DNA of 64,000 bases from Nitrosomonadales bacterium (GTDB taxonomy: Bacteria > Pseudomonadota > Gammaproteobacteria > Burkholderiales > Gallionellaceae). Position numbers and translations under genes: made by a program. Each line of letters begins with the position of its first letter. The stretch's first letter is position 1. The DNA lies in NCBI GenBank assembly GCA_016195965.1, contig JACPYR010000030.1, positions 42,821 to 106,820 on the forward strand, in the 5' to 3' direction. The notes beneath the pieces are model-generated. The model worked only from the letters and a program-made list of their open reading frames with translations, ran no database searches and was not told where the DNA came from. This document shows positions 28,704 through 38,293 of this stretch, piece after piece.

Positions 28704-29174
28704 ATGGAACGTACGACACTGGATTTGTGGGTGGGCATATTCGTCGTGGCGGGCATCGCTGCACTGGTGATGCTGGCGATGAAAGTCGGCAACCTGAGCA
28801 CGTACAATATGGCTGAGACGTACCAGGTGCATGGCTATTTTTCCAATATTGGCGGCTTGAAACCCAAGGCTTCGATCAAGAGCGCGGGGGTGCTGGTCGG
28901 GCGCGTGACGGAGATCAAGCTGGACACGGAACGTTATGAGGCGAACGTGGTGATGAGCATCGATAAGCGTTATCAATTCCCCAAGGATACTTTTGCCAAT
29001 ATCCTGACTTCGGGATTGCTGGGCGAACAATATATCGGCCTGATGCCTGGCGGCGACAGCGAAATGCTCAGGGATGGCGAAGCGATAAAAAAGACCCAGT
29101 CGGCGGTAGTGCTGGAAGACTTGATCGGCAAGTTCATCTACAGCAAGGCCGAAGAACCCGCTAAAGCCAAATAA
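28704..29174 (+). CDS. mlaD: MCE-domain lipid transport protein MlaD
   Basis: MlaD anchors in the inner membrane by one N-terminal helix (LWVGIFVVAGIAALVMLAMKVG) and presents a hexameric MCE ring in the periplasm that carries phospholipid. The 156-aa protein has the MCE core: GYFSNIGGLKPKASIKSAG, GVLVGRVTEIKLD and ANILTSGLLGEQYIGLMPGG. The C-terminus is short and polar. It follows mlaE by 3 nt. Confidence 0.94.
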   Translation: MERTTLDLWVGIFVVAGIAALVMLAMKVGNLSTYNMAETYQVHGYFSNIGGLKPKASIKSAGVLVGRVTEIKLDTERYEANVVMSIDKRYQFPKDTFANILTSGLLGEQYIGLMPGGDSEMLRDGEAIKKTQSAVVLEDLIGKFIYSKAEEPAKAK

Positions 29175-29211
29175 TTTGTCGGCCCGCGAAAATTTATTGA
29201 AGAGAGATGAT

Positions 29212-29844
29212 ATGGCAGTGTTGCAAAAAATAATTCTGGGAGCGTTGCTGGTTTGCGTGTTGAGTGCGGCGCATGCAGACGCGCTTGCCCCGGATGCGCT
29301 GATCAGAAACACCGTGGATGACGTCATAGGGGTCATCAAGCAAGATAAAGACATCCGCGCCGGAGACCAGAAAAAAATCATCGCGTTGGTGGATGCCAAG
29401 GTGCTGCCGCATTTTGATTTTGGGCGCATGACCCAGCTGGCGGTAGGCAAGTATTGGCGTACCGCGACACCCGAGCAGAAGCAGGCGTTGACTACCGAGT
29501 TCCGCAATATGCTGGTGCGCACCTATACCAAAGTCTTTACCGTATATCGCGATCAAACGATAGAGGTGAAACCATTCAAGATGGGCGCGGACGATTCCGA
29601 GGCGACCGTCAAAACTGTCATCAGCAAGCCGGGCTCGCAGATTATTCCGGTGGATTACGAAATGAAAAAGGGCACCGACGGATGGAAGGTGTTCGATATC
29701 ACCATAGAGGGCGTGAGCATGGTGATGAGCTATCGCGGCACGTTTGCTTCGGAGATTCAGGAAAATGGCATCGATGGCCTGATCAAGCTGCTTTCCGACA
29801 AGAACACCTCCAGCAGCGAAATGGTCAAGGCGGGGGCGAAGTGA
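29212..29844 (+). CDS. mlaC: periplasmic phospholipid-binding protein MlaC
   Basis: MlaC is the soluble shuttle between MlaD and the outer-membrane MlaA. The start at 29212 gives a clean signal peptide (MAVLQKIILGALLVCVLSAAHA); the longer in-frame TTG start at 29176 would put charged residues before it. The 210-aa protein has MlaC-family features: LPHFDFGRMTQLAVGKYWR, TPEQKQALTTEFRNMLVRTY and GWKVFDITIEGVSMVMSYR. It overlaps mlaB by 4 nt (GTGA). Confidence 0.93.
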   Translation: MAVLQKIILGALLVCVLSAAHADALAPDALIRNTVDDVIGVIKQDKDIRAGDQKKIIALVDAKVLPHFDFGRMTQLAVGKYWRTATPEQKQALTTEFRNMLVRTYTKVFTVYRDQTIEVKPFKMGADDSEATVKTVISKPGSQIIPVDYEMKKGTDGWKVFDITIEGVSMVMSYRGTFASEIQENGIDGLIKLLSDKNTSSSEMVKAGAK

Positions 29845-30170
29845 TCAGACGCGAGGGCGATTGGATGTTGGTGCATGGTAACTTGACCATTGAAACTGTC
29901 CCTGCGATCTTTGCCGCCGGTTTGAAACAACTGTCGGGTGAAAATATGCGGGTCGATTTTTCTCATGTGGAGGCAGTCGATTCGGCGGCAATCAGTTTGC
30001 TGTTGGGATGGGCAAGGGCGGCATCCCATTACCGGCATGGCTTGCGTATAACCGGTCTGCCCGATGACATGCAGAGCCTGGCGCGATTGTATGGTGTGGT
30101 GGATATGTTGCCCCAGCAATCCGATGAACCCTTCAGGGGCGTTGAGCGTTCTGAGCAGTCTCCGGGTTAG
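29841..30170 (+). CDS. mlaB: STAS-domain subunit MlaB
   Basis: MlaB is the small cytoplasmic STAS protein that stabilises MlaF. The start is the GTG at 29841, overlapping the mlaC stop (GTGA); longer in-frame starts lie within mlaC in the wrong frame. The 109-aa product has the STAS order: WMLVHGNLTIETVPAIFAAG, MRVDFSHVEAVDSAAISLLLGW split, and GLRITGLPDDMQSLARLYGV. It completes a full mlaFEDCB operon; mlaA is not in this window. Confidence 0.88.
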   Translation: MIRREGDWMLVHGNLTIETVPAIFAAGLKQLSGENMRVDFSHVEAVDSAAISLLLGWARAASHYRHGLRITGLPDDMQSLARLYGVVDMLPQQSDEPFRGVERSEQSPG

Positions 30171-30436
30171 CTTGAGCGGCACCCTCTGGCGCGCTTTTAA
30201 AAATGCATAGTTCGCCCCAATGCCCTACAAGGGGACGCCACGGGCGAAAACAGCCCGTGCGGAATCGTCAGCAAGGCGCGGAAGCGTGGTAGCAACACAG
30301 TTGCCATATCGGTGGTTTCATCAGTTGGGATGAAATCGGGATTTTTAGAAGTGTCCTCCAGTATCATGCTTAGCTTGGTTTCAGGAGGGCGCTTCCTTTT
30401 TAGAAACGGTTGCAATTTTAATCGGCGGAATTAACC
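30171..30436. other. gap between mlaB and ibaG with a hairpin
   Basis: The 266-bp gap holds a perfect 7-bp hairpin, CACGGGC/GCCCGTG at 30239-30259, with no T-run after it on either strand. A 72-codon minus-strand frame (30197-30415) has no recognisable features and is not called. Confidence 0.4.
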
Positions 30437-30679
30437 ATGGTCACTCCGGAAAGCATACGACTTAACATCGCACAAGGCATGGCGACCGAATACCTGCGGG
30501 TGGAAGGCGACGGACGCCACTTCGAGGCGGTGGTGGTCAGCGAAGAATTCGCGGGCAAGAGCCGCGTGCAACGCCACCAGCATGTGTTCAAGGTGCTGGG
30601 CGACCGGATGCGCGACGAGATGATTCATGCGCTGTCCATCAAAACCTACACGCCGCAAGAGTGGGCAAACAGCCATTAG
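30437..30679 (+). CDS. ibaG: BolA-family protein (IbaG-like)
   Basis: This is an 80-aa BolA-like protein with the fold's core YLRVEGDGRHFEAVVVSEEF and the nucleic-acid-binding-like RVQRHQHVFKVLGDRM region. The short form upstream of murA is IbaG (YrbA), which works with monothiol glutaredoxins in iron-sulfur handling and acid response; the mla-ibaG-murA order is the same as in many proteobacteria. The conserved His in HQHVFKVL is the likely cluster ligand. Confidence 0.88.
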   Translation: MVTPESIRLNIAQGMATEYLRVEGDGRHFEAVVVSEEFAGKSRVQRHQHVFKVLGDRMRDEMIHALSIKTYTPQEWANSH

Positions 30680-32028
<1,349 letters not shown>

Positions 32029-32070
32029 CTCTAATTCAGTGCGATCATTTCCGGGCCGGATTGCTTTAAC

Positions 32071-32994
32071 TTAGCAATTCGGGCAGTGCTTGGATAACCA
32101 GGTAGCCACACCATCGAGCGAGCGAAAATCGTCCACCGCCCTCGCATCGACATCGGCATAGCGAGCCTGCATCATGCGCGCGAGTGCGCGCCCCGGTCCG
32201 AGTTCCAAAAATACACGACAACCGCGTTCGTACAGCATATCCATGCAAATTGACCATTCGATCGTGTGATCCAGTTGCAGCGCCAGCTTGTCGATCGCAG
32301 TGTCGCGGCGCACCACCCATGCTGCATCAATGCCTGCAACGACCGGGGTATCGGGCGACTTCATCGAGGAAGCTTCCAGCAGCGCGCGAAACGGCTGGGC
32401 CGCAGCGACTAGCAGCGGCGTGTGCGATGCCAAGCCCACCTTAAGCGGTGTCAGTTTGGCGCCGCGCTCAGCCAATTCCTTGCTTAGCTGTGTCAGTGCA
32501 GCATCTTCTCCACCGATCACAAATTCCTCTTCGCCTATCGCTATCGCGATCCAGGTGCGTAGACCTTCACATAGCCGGGTCACATCGTCGCGGCTCAGCC
32601 CCTGCAACGCCAGCAGTCCGCCATGCGTCGCTGCGGTAGCACTATCCATCAGCGCGGCACGTGCCCTGGCGATGTGCGCCAGCTCAGCGACATCGAGTGC
32701 GCCCGCACAGGCATAAGCGGCCAGCTCGCCGACGCTATATCCGCAGAAGGCAGCGGGCTTAGGCGCATCTTGCCGCAGTGCTGTCCAGAATGCCAATTGG
32801 GTAAGGCAGATCAATGGTTGCGCGATCGCATTGCGAAATATCTCATCGCGTTGCATGAGCGCGTCGCGCAGATTTATTCCGAGTGCAGCCTCTCCCGCCT
32901 TGATCACCTCGTTGGCAGCGGGATGATCCGCGATCATATTCAGCATCGCCGGATGTTGCGCACCCTGACCGGAACACAGGATCGCCAGGCTCAT
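32071..32994 (-). CDS. mdcH: malonate decarboxylase, malonyl-CoA/ACP transferase subunit
   Basis: MdcH is an FabD-like acyltransferase that loads malonyl onto the holo acyl-carrier subunit to prime the malonate decarboxylase. The start at 32994 (MSLAILCSGQGAQHPAML) overlaps the mdcB stop as ATGA and gives the normal FabD start. The 307-aa protein has the nucleophile elbow GYSVGELAAYA, the LISR-like ARAALMDSA segment, and the late SHTPLLVAAAQPFR with the catalytic His. It is the last gene of mdcACDEGBH. Confidence 0.9.
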   Translation of the reverse strand: MSLAILCSGQGAQHPAMLNMIADHPAANEVIKAGEAALGINLRDALMQRDEIFRNAIAQPLICLTQLAFWTALRQDAPKPAAFCGYSVGELAAYACAGALDVAELAHIARARAALMDSATAATHGGLLALQGLSRDDVTRLCEGLRTWIAIAIGEEEFVIGGEDAALTQLSKELAERGAKLTPLKVGLASHTPLLVAAAQPFRALLEASSMKSPDTPVVAGIDAAWVVRRDTAIDKLALQLDHTIEWSICMDMLYERGCRVFLELGPGRALARMMQARYADVDARAVDDFRSLDGVATWLSKHCPNC

Positions 32995-33863
32995 GGCGGC
33001 TCGGTCTGCAACTGGTGAACGAACCATGCCGCAGCCAGCAGATCGGCGCAACCGCCAGGCGACAGATTCTTTGCCGAGCACTGGTGATGCAAGGATGCAG
33101 CGCGATCCTGCCAGCCCGCAGCAAACACGCTGCCGCGTTCAAGAAAATCTTTGGCTTGCGTCTGGATGAACTGCAATCCTTCAGCGCCACCGCGATATAG
33201 CACGTTTGTGTCGGCAGTCCCGGCCAGTAACACGAAGAAGGTATGCAGCAGCGCAAGCTGAGTCCCGACACCGCGATCCAGCGCACTTCGCAAGGCGGGC
33301 AGTGCAATCTCGAAGACCGCAGGGAAACCTTGTAACGCTTCGCCGCGCGCACCGGTGACACCGTGGCGTGCGGCCATCAGCTGACCATGAGAAGGTGTCG
33401 CTGCAAGCGCCACCGAGATGGCGCGCAGGTCGCGGCTCCAGTTCTCCACCACAATCGCACGCAGATTTTCATCGGTCGGTACCCTGTTGCGCGCTGCTGC
33501 GCAGCCCGCAGCAGCGGCAAGGATGCCATGCGTGAAGATGGCTCCCCGGTGTGTGTTGATGTTCACTGTGGCGTGCAGCATGCGTGTTTCGGCAGAGAGG
33601 CCGAGTCGCTGCAGTTCGGAAAATTCTGCATCGCGCATCCCGGCTGCGGCGATGGCGACGAAATAACCGCGCAATGTAAACAGGCTGCGCACAAAGGTCG
33701 CGGCATTCATGTCGCGGTGCGCGCCGGTATCTTGAAAACTGACCAGCCCCGGCTTGGGGTACAGCGCCAGCTCCTGATACAGGCTGCGCACCGCCAGGAG
33801 AGAGATATGGCGCGCGATACGGTGCGTTCCGGCATCCTGCTCAACAATGATTTGGTGCAACAT
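32991..33863 (-). CDS. mdcB: triphosphoribosyl-dephospho-CoA synthase
   Basis: MdcB makes the 2'-(5''-triphosphoribosyl)-3'-dephospho-CoA precursor of the prosthetic group of the malonate decarboxylase carrier protein. The 290-aa protein has the CitG/MdcB pattern: LYQELALYPKPGLVSFQDTGAHRDMN split, NTHRGAIFTHG, HGQLMAARHGVTGARGEA and DTNVLYRGGAEGL. It ends in an ATGA overlap with mdcH and starts next to the mdcG stop. Confidence 0.92.
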   Translation of the reverse strand: MLHQIIVEQDAGTHRIARHISLLAVRSLYQELALYPKPGLVSFQDTGAHRDMNAATFVRSLFTLRGYFVAIAAAGMRDAEFSELQRLGLSAETRMLHATVNINTHRGAIFTHGILAAAAGCAAARNRVPTDENLRAIVVENWSRDLRAISVALAATPSHGQLMAARHGVTGARGEALQGFPAVFEIALPALRSALDRGVGTQLALLHTFFVLLAGTADTNVLYRGGAEGLQFIQTQAKDFLERGSVFAAGWQDRAASLHHQCSAKNLSPGGCADLLAAAWFVHQLQTEPP

Positions 33864-34558
33864 TATGCCAGCAACTCTAGCAATTCGCTTGCCGCGACCA
33901 GTTCCGCGCTGCGTTCACGCTTCACCAGCACGCGCTGTTCAGCGCCGTTCTCCAGCATAGCCCATTCGCGCCATGACACGGCGAGGCTTCCGCCGAACAG
34001 CACTTCGCCGTCGGCACGCAGCCCGCTAGATTGTTCCCATCGCACCAGCAGCGCGATGCCCTGCCGCAACTGCTTGTGCGATTGTGCATGCCAGAGCAGG
34101 TCGATGTCCGATTGCAAAGACAGATAACACAGGCCACTCAATGCCTGCCAGGCCAGCGAACCATACACGCGCAGCTCGATGCCGATGTCCTGTGCAGCAA
34201 CATCCAGCTCGGCCAGCGCAGGTTGCCATTCGACTGGTGCATGGGTGATCGCATCCGCAAGCAGCAATGGCGGCGAGTAGCGAGCAATGCCGTCCGCTGG
34301 CACATTCAGCGCGATGCGGCGCTTGCCTTGCGCGGGCGGCAACGCCAGGCCCATGGCAACCGTTCCGGCAGAACTGGCCTCCGAGAACATTGCGCCGCAT
34401 GGCTGACGCGCGACCACCAACGGGCGACCTGCCGCAAGCCAGGCTGAAACTTGCGCGCGCATTCCGTCATCGGCCACCTGTGCTGCCACGGCTGCGCGGC
34501 ATTCCGGCCTGATCCACGCCAGGCCATGCCGGTTGATCCTGGATCGAGACAATTGCAT
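33863..34558 (-). CDS. mdcG: malonate decarboxylase holo-[acyl-carrier-protein] synthase
   Basis: MdcG attaches the dephospho-CoA-type prosthetic group to the MdcC serine. The 231-aa protein has the nucleotidyltransferase-like core VYGSLAWQALSGLCYLS with DIDLLW, matching the family's GS...DxD arrangement, and the N-terminal RHGLAWI. The ATG at 34558 is used, 4 nt after the mdcE stop; a GTG at 34570 overlapping mdcE is also possible. Neither has a strong ribosome site, which suggests translational coupling to mdcE. Confidence 0.85.
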   Translation of the reverse strand: MQLSRSRINRHGLAWIRPECRAAVAAQVADDGMRAQVSAWLAAGRPLVVARQPCGAMFSEASSAGTVAMGLALPPAQGKRRIALNVPADGIARYSPPLLLADAITHAPVEWQPALAELDVAAQDIGIELRVYGSLAWQALSGLCYLSLQSDIDLLWHAQSHKQLRQGIALLVRWEQSSGLRADGEVLFGGSLAVSWREWAMLENGAEQRVLVKRERSAELVAASELLELLA

Positions 34559-34562
34559 GGAA

Positions 34563-35264
34563 TCAGCCACTGGCCAAAACCTTCTTCACGACCGTATCGG
34601 CCAGCATGCGCCCGCCGCGCTCCAGCCCAAGGACACGGCGATGATCTGTGTTGTCGGTCTGCGCCAGCGCCTTTGCCAAACAGACAGACAGATCGCCTTG
34701 CCACAATTCGGCAAGGCCGCCCATCGCCAGATAATTTTTCGCGCCAGGGGCGAACACCGGCGAGGACTTGCTGAGCTGGGTCAGCCTTTCCTCGCTGATG
34801 CGCGTCACGCGCGCCATCGCCGCGAGGCCCATCACGCGTATCTCGGCCTCGGGTAGCGCGGCGCACACGTCCGCCATCATCCCGTTGGCGAGGAAGCCAC
34901 CGGAGAGCGCCTGCTCGTAGACCAGGCTGACGATCCTGTGATCGCGCTGGCGCGCCATCTCTACACATTTCGCCAGATGCGCCATGTAGCCGTTCAGGCC
35001 GAGCAGCTCGTCGCGGTGGCGCAGCCGCTGCCCGCTGGTATCGACCAGAAACAGGATAGGACGCGTCGGATGGTTGCGTATCACCGCGAGCACCGCAGCC
35101 GCCATCGCCAGCGCGAGTTCGACGCCGACCTCGGTATGGTTGGTCGTGCCTATCACGGCGACAGTGTGCTCTCCGCAACGTCCCTCGCCAGACAATAAAT
35201 CGCCATCTTGGCGAACCTCATGACCTGAAGGAAATAGTTGCTCGGCGACTTTTTGCCATTCCAT
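34563..35264 (-). CDS. mdcE: malonate decarboxylase gamma subunit
   Basis: MdcE pairs with MdcD to form the carboxylase-like decarboxylase that removes CO2 from malonyl-S-ACP. The 233-aa product from the ATG at 35264 (AGGA upstream) has crotonase-fold features: VDTSGQRLRHRDELLGLNGY, GGFLANGMMADVCAALPEAE split and FAPGAKNYLAMGG. A longer in-frame start at 35306 would overlap mdcD and is not needed. It belongs to the mdc operon by position and sequence. Confidence 0.9.
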   Translation of the reverse strand: MEWQKVAEQLFPSGHEVRQDGDLLSGEGRCGEHTVAVIGTTNHTEVGVELALAMAAAVLAVIRNHPTRPILFLVDTSGQRLRHRDELLGLNGYMAHLAKCVEMARQRDHRIVSLVYEQALSGGFLANGMMADVCAALPEAEIRVMGLAAMARVTRISEERLTQLSKSSPVFAPGAKNYLAMGGLAELWQGDLSVCLAKALAQTDNTDHRRVLGLERGGRMLADTVVKKVLASG

Positions 35265-35284
35265 AACTGAATATTCCTGTTTCG

Positions 35285-36073
35285 TTAAAACAGGCCATCG
35301 CGGCATTGGCCGAACCGCTTAACCCGGTCGCTCAGCAGCCGGTGTTCCTGCTCCAGCGCTTGCAGCGACCAGTCGTCGCCATTGGCTATGCAGGCAATGA
35401 TCGCCTGCCGGAATGCGTCCATGCTGTCCGGCACGATCATATCGCACTCGCCGAGCAGGTAGCGGTGCTTGCCGCCCACGGTGCGCCACACCAGCGCACG
35501 GTCGCGCGAATCGTATTCTTCCACGCCGCGCGCGGTTTCGATCACTTCAGGGCCGGACAGGCCGAGCCTGCCCTCCTCGCTGATGATGATCGCGGTGGCG
35601 CACCGCGCGGCGATGCCCATGCCGCCGAAGCAGCCGTACTGCCCGCCGATCGCAACGATAACCGGCACGCCTGCCGCACGCGCCGACAGGATCGCGCGCA
35701 TCACTTCCGACACGGCGATCAGCCCGGCATTGGCTTCCTGCAGCCGCACCCCGCCGGATTCCAGCAGCAACAACACCGCTGATGGACGGTCGCGCGCCGC
35801 GCGTTCCAGCATGCCGACGATCTTTGCGCCGTGCACCTCGCCCACCGCGCCGCCCATAAAGCCGCCTTCCTGCGCGGCGATGAAAATTTGTTTTCCCGCG
35901 ATGCTGCCACGCCCGACGATCACGCCATCGTCAAAGGCGGCAGGCAGCTCCAGCGTCGCCAGATGCGGGCTGGTCACGCGGGCATCGGCAGGCAGCCATT
36001 CATGGAGACTCTCCGCATCCAGCAGACCGGCGATGCGCGCGCGGGCGTTGCTTTCGTAGTAGCTGCGTTTCAT
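35285..36073 (-). CDS. mdcD: malonate decarboxylase beta subunit
   Basis: MdcD is the carboxyltransferase-like subunit that carries out decarboxylation with MdcE. The 262-aa protein has the crotonase-type oxyanion regions (GGFMGGAVGEVHGAKIVGML split, LLLESGGVRLQEANAGL, GGQYGCFGGMGIAARCA) and SYYESNARARIAGLLD at the N-terminus. It overlaps mdcC by 4 nt. Confidence 0.92.
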   Translation of the reverse strand: MKRSYYESNARARIAGLLDAESLHEWLPADARVTSPHLATLELPAAFDDGVIVGRGSIAGKQIFIAAQEGGFMGGAVGEVHGAKIVGMLERAARDRPSAVLLLLESGGVRLQEANAGLIAVSEVMRAILSARAAGVPVIVAIGGQYGCFGGMGIAARCATAIIISEEGRLGLSGPEVIETARGVEEYDSRDRALVWRTVGGKHRYLLGECDMIVPDSMDAFRQAIIACIANGDDWSLQALEQEHRLLSDRVKRFGQCRDGLF

Positions 36074-36402
36074 GGCTGATCTTTCTTGGGCACTTTACCC
36101 TTGTATGTCTCGATCGCCTGATCAAGGCGCAGGCTGACGATGGCCGGAGTCGCGCCCGCATCGTTTACCGAGATGCGTATGTCACCAGCGCGATGCCGCG
36201 CGAAGAAATCCTTCATCACCGCCTGCCAGATCGTGCCGAAGCCGCGCGCCGCGGTCTGCACCTCGATCTCGCACGCGCCGCCAAGTGCAGCCGGTTCCAC
36301 CAGCACTTCGAGATTGCCAGAGCCCAGCACACCGACGATCGCCGTCGCGCCTTGTATCGGTGTGCCGTTGTCGAAGCGGTATTTTAGATTTTCTATGGTC
36401 AT
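36070..36402 (-). CDS. mdcC: malonate decarboxylase acyl-carrier subunit delta
   Basis: MdcC is the small carrier whose Ser bears the phosphoribosyl-dephospho-CoA arm. The 110-aa protein has the conserved attachment site VGVLGSGNLEVLVEP (Ser28), plus CEIEVQTAARGFG. It comes after mdcA in transcription, with a palindromic element in the 199-nt gap, and overlaps mdcD by 4 nt. Its ribosome site is weak. Confidence 0.92.
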   Translation of the reverse strand: MTIENLKYRFDNGTPIQGATAIVGVLGSGNLEVLVEPAALGGACEIEVQTAARGFGTIWQAVMKDFFARHRAGDIRISVNDAGATPAIVSLRLDQAIETYKGKVPKKDQP

Positions 36403-36429
36403 GATGTTTATGTCTCTAACTTTATACCT

Positions 36430-36563
36430 ACCGTCATTCCCGCGCAGGCGGGAATCCAGCTATTCAATATTCCGCGTAGCGGACAAAAATGTTTTAAGGT
36501 GTTGTCCCACTGCGTGGGGATTCGTTAAATCAACTGGATTCCCGCGTGCGCGGGAATGACGGT
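36430..36563. repeat. 134-bp MITE-like palindromic element inside the mdc operon
   Basis: Two 30-bp near-perfect inverted ends (one mismatch) lie at 36430-36459 and 36534-36563, each containing its own small palindrome (ATTCCCGCG...CGCGGGAAT). The 74-bp centre encodes nothing. Elements with ATTCCCGCG-type ends are common mobile repeats in beta- and gammaproteobacteria. It sits between mdcA and mdcC, so it is transcribed and would fold into a long hairpin. No target duplication was seen by eye. Confidence 0.85.
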
Positions 36564-36601
36564 GCTTATAAGCTTGTGGTCATCAATCATAAAGCTGCAC
36601 C

Positions 36602-38287
36602 TCACCAATTCCTGAACCTGACCGGCGGCTGATACAGCCCCCCCGATGCTCTTACCAAATCTTTGATCGACCGCGCCGCCAACAAATCACGCGTCGCATC
36701 GCGCTTGTCGATACCCAAATCTTCCGCGCGCATTATCACGCCGCGATCACGCAAATTCTCCACCATGCGTTGATCGCGCGCCATGCCTACCGGCGTATAG
36801 CCCGCTACACCGCGTATCGCCTGTTCGCGTTCCTCTGCATTGGCGCACAGCAGCAGGTTGGCGATGCCCTCCTCGGTGAGGATGTGGGTGACATCGTCGC
36901 CGTAGATCATCACCGGCGGAATCGGCATGTTCGCGAATTCTGCCAGCTTCCATGCATCGAGTTCTGAAACGAACGCTGGCTGCATGTGCTCGCGGAACGT
37001 CTCCACCATCTGCACCACCAGCTTGCGGCCGCGCGGGATGCCCGGCTGCTGCGTCCGCCTTTGTTCACCGGCACGCAACCAGGCCGGGCTGGCATGACGC
37101 CGCCCTGCGGCATCCGCGCCCATGTTCGGCGCGCCACCGAAGCCCGAGATGCGATCCAGCGTCGCGGTCGAGCTGTTGCCCGCCATATCGATCTGCAAGG
37201 TCGAGCCGATGAACAGGTCGCAGGCATAGTGGCCAGCCGCCTGCGAGAAGGCGCGGTTCGAGCGCATCGTGCCATCCGGCCCGGTGAAGAACACATCGGG
37301 GCGCGCGGCGATGTAATTCTCCATGCCGAGCTCGGAGCCGAACGAATGGATGGACTTCACGAAACCGGCCTCGATCGCGGGGATCATCGTCGGATGGGGA
37401 TTGAGCGCCCAGTGGCTGCAAATCTTGCCCTTCAGCCCGAGACTCGCCGCGTAAGTGGGCAGCAGCAATTCGATTGCTGCGGTGTCGAAACCGATGCCGT
37501 GGTTCAGGCGCTGCACGCCATACTCGGCGTAGATGCCCTTGATCGCCATCATCGCCATCAGCACCTGTATCTCGGATATCTGCGCCGGGTCGCGGGTGAA
37601 CAGCGGCTCGATGAAATGCGGACGCGGGCTGGGGATCACGAAGTTCACCCAGTCGCCGGGGATATCCACGCGCGGCACCTTGTCCACCAGCTCGTTCACC
37701 TGCGCGATCACGATGCCGTTCTTGAACGCGGTGGCCTCGACGATCGCGGGCGTGTCCTCGGTGTTCGGGCCGGTATACAGATTGCCCTGCGCATCGGCGG
37801 ACTGCGCGGCCACCAGCGCGACATGCGGCGTCAGGTCGACGAAATAGCGGCTAAACAATTCCAGATAGGTGTGAATTGCGCCGATGCGAACCTTACTTTT
37901 CCCTTCTGGGCCCTTCCCCACCATGCGCGCCAGCCGCGCGGCCTGCGGGCCGGAGAACGAGAAGTCCACCTGCTCCGCGATGCCCAGTTCGTAGAGGTCG
38001 AGATGCTCGGGCAGCGCCAGCACCGATTGCAGCATGTGCAATTTATTCACCCGCGCGGGATCGACGCGCGTCAACGCCTGCGCCAGAAAATCCGCCTGCT
38101 TCTGGTTGTTGCCCTCCAGACACACGCGGTCACCCGGCTCGATCACCGCTTCGAGTAGTTGCACCGCCAGATCGGCGCTCACCATCTTGTCGCGCAGCGA
38201 TGCGCCCAGAGCCGATGCAGCGCGTTCCAGCTTGCGATTGCGTCGCTGGCGTTCGTGATCCCAGATTTTATTGGTGGGGTTGGGCAT
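36602..38287 (-). CDS. mdcA: malonate decarboxylase alpha subunit (acetyl-S-ACP:malonate ACP transferase)
   Basis: MdcA swaps malonate for acetate on the carrier protein, the first step of the decarboxylase cycle. The 561-aa protein is close to the family length. Visible parts include the start MPNPTNKIWDHERQRR, DRVCLEGNNQKQADFLAQAL, ADAQGNLYTGPNTEDTP, GIGFDTAAIELLLPTYA, SFGSELGMENYIAARPDVFF and GFGGAPNMGADAAGRRHASP. It is the first gene of mdcACDEGBH. No mdc regulator gene is present nearby. Confidence 0.95.
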   Translation of the reverse strand: MPNPTNKIWDHERQRRNRKLERAASALGASLRDKMVSADLAVQLLEAVIEPGDRVCLEGNNQKQADFLAQALTRVDPARVNKLHMLQSVLALPEHLDLYELGIAEQVDFSFSGPQAARLARMVGKGPEGKSKVRIGAIHTYLELFSRYFVDLTPHVALVAAQSADAQGNLYTGPNTEDTPAIVEATAFKNGIVIAQVNELVDKVPRVDIPGDWVNFVIPSPRPHFIEPLFTRDPAQISEIQVLMAMMAIKGIYAEYGVQRLNHGIGFDTAAIELLLPTYAASLGLKGKICSHWALNPHPTMIPAIEAGFVKSIHSFGSELGMENYIAARPDVFFTGPDGTMRSNRAFSQAAGHYACDLFIGSTLQIDMAGNSSTATLDRISGFGGAPNMGADAAGRRHASPAWLRAGEQRRTQQPGIPRGRKLVVQMVETFREHMQPAFVSELDAWKLAEFANMPIPPVMIYGDDVTHILTEEGIANLLLCANAEEREQAIRGVAGYTPVGMARDQRMVENLRDRGVIMRAEDLGIDKRDATRDLLAARSIKDLVRASGGLYQPPVRFRNW

Positions 38288-38293
38288 GGCTAT

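Noticed and set aside
29454..30170. 238-codon frame ending as mlaB
   Set aside because: Only the part from 29841 is a STAS protein. The first half lies out of frame within mlaC.
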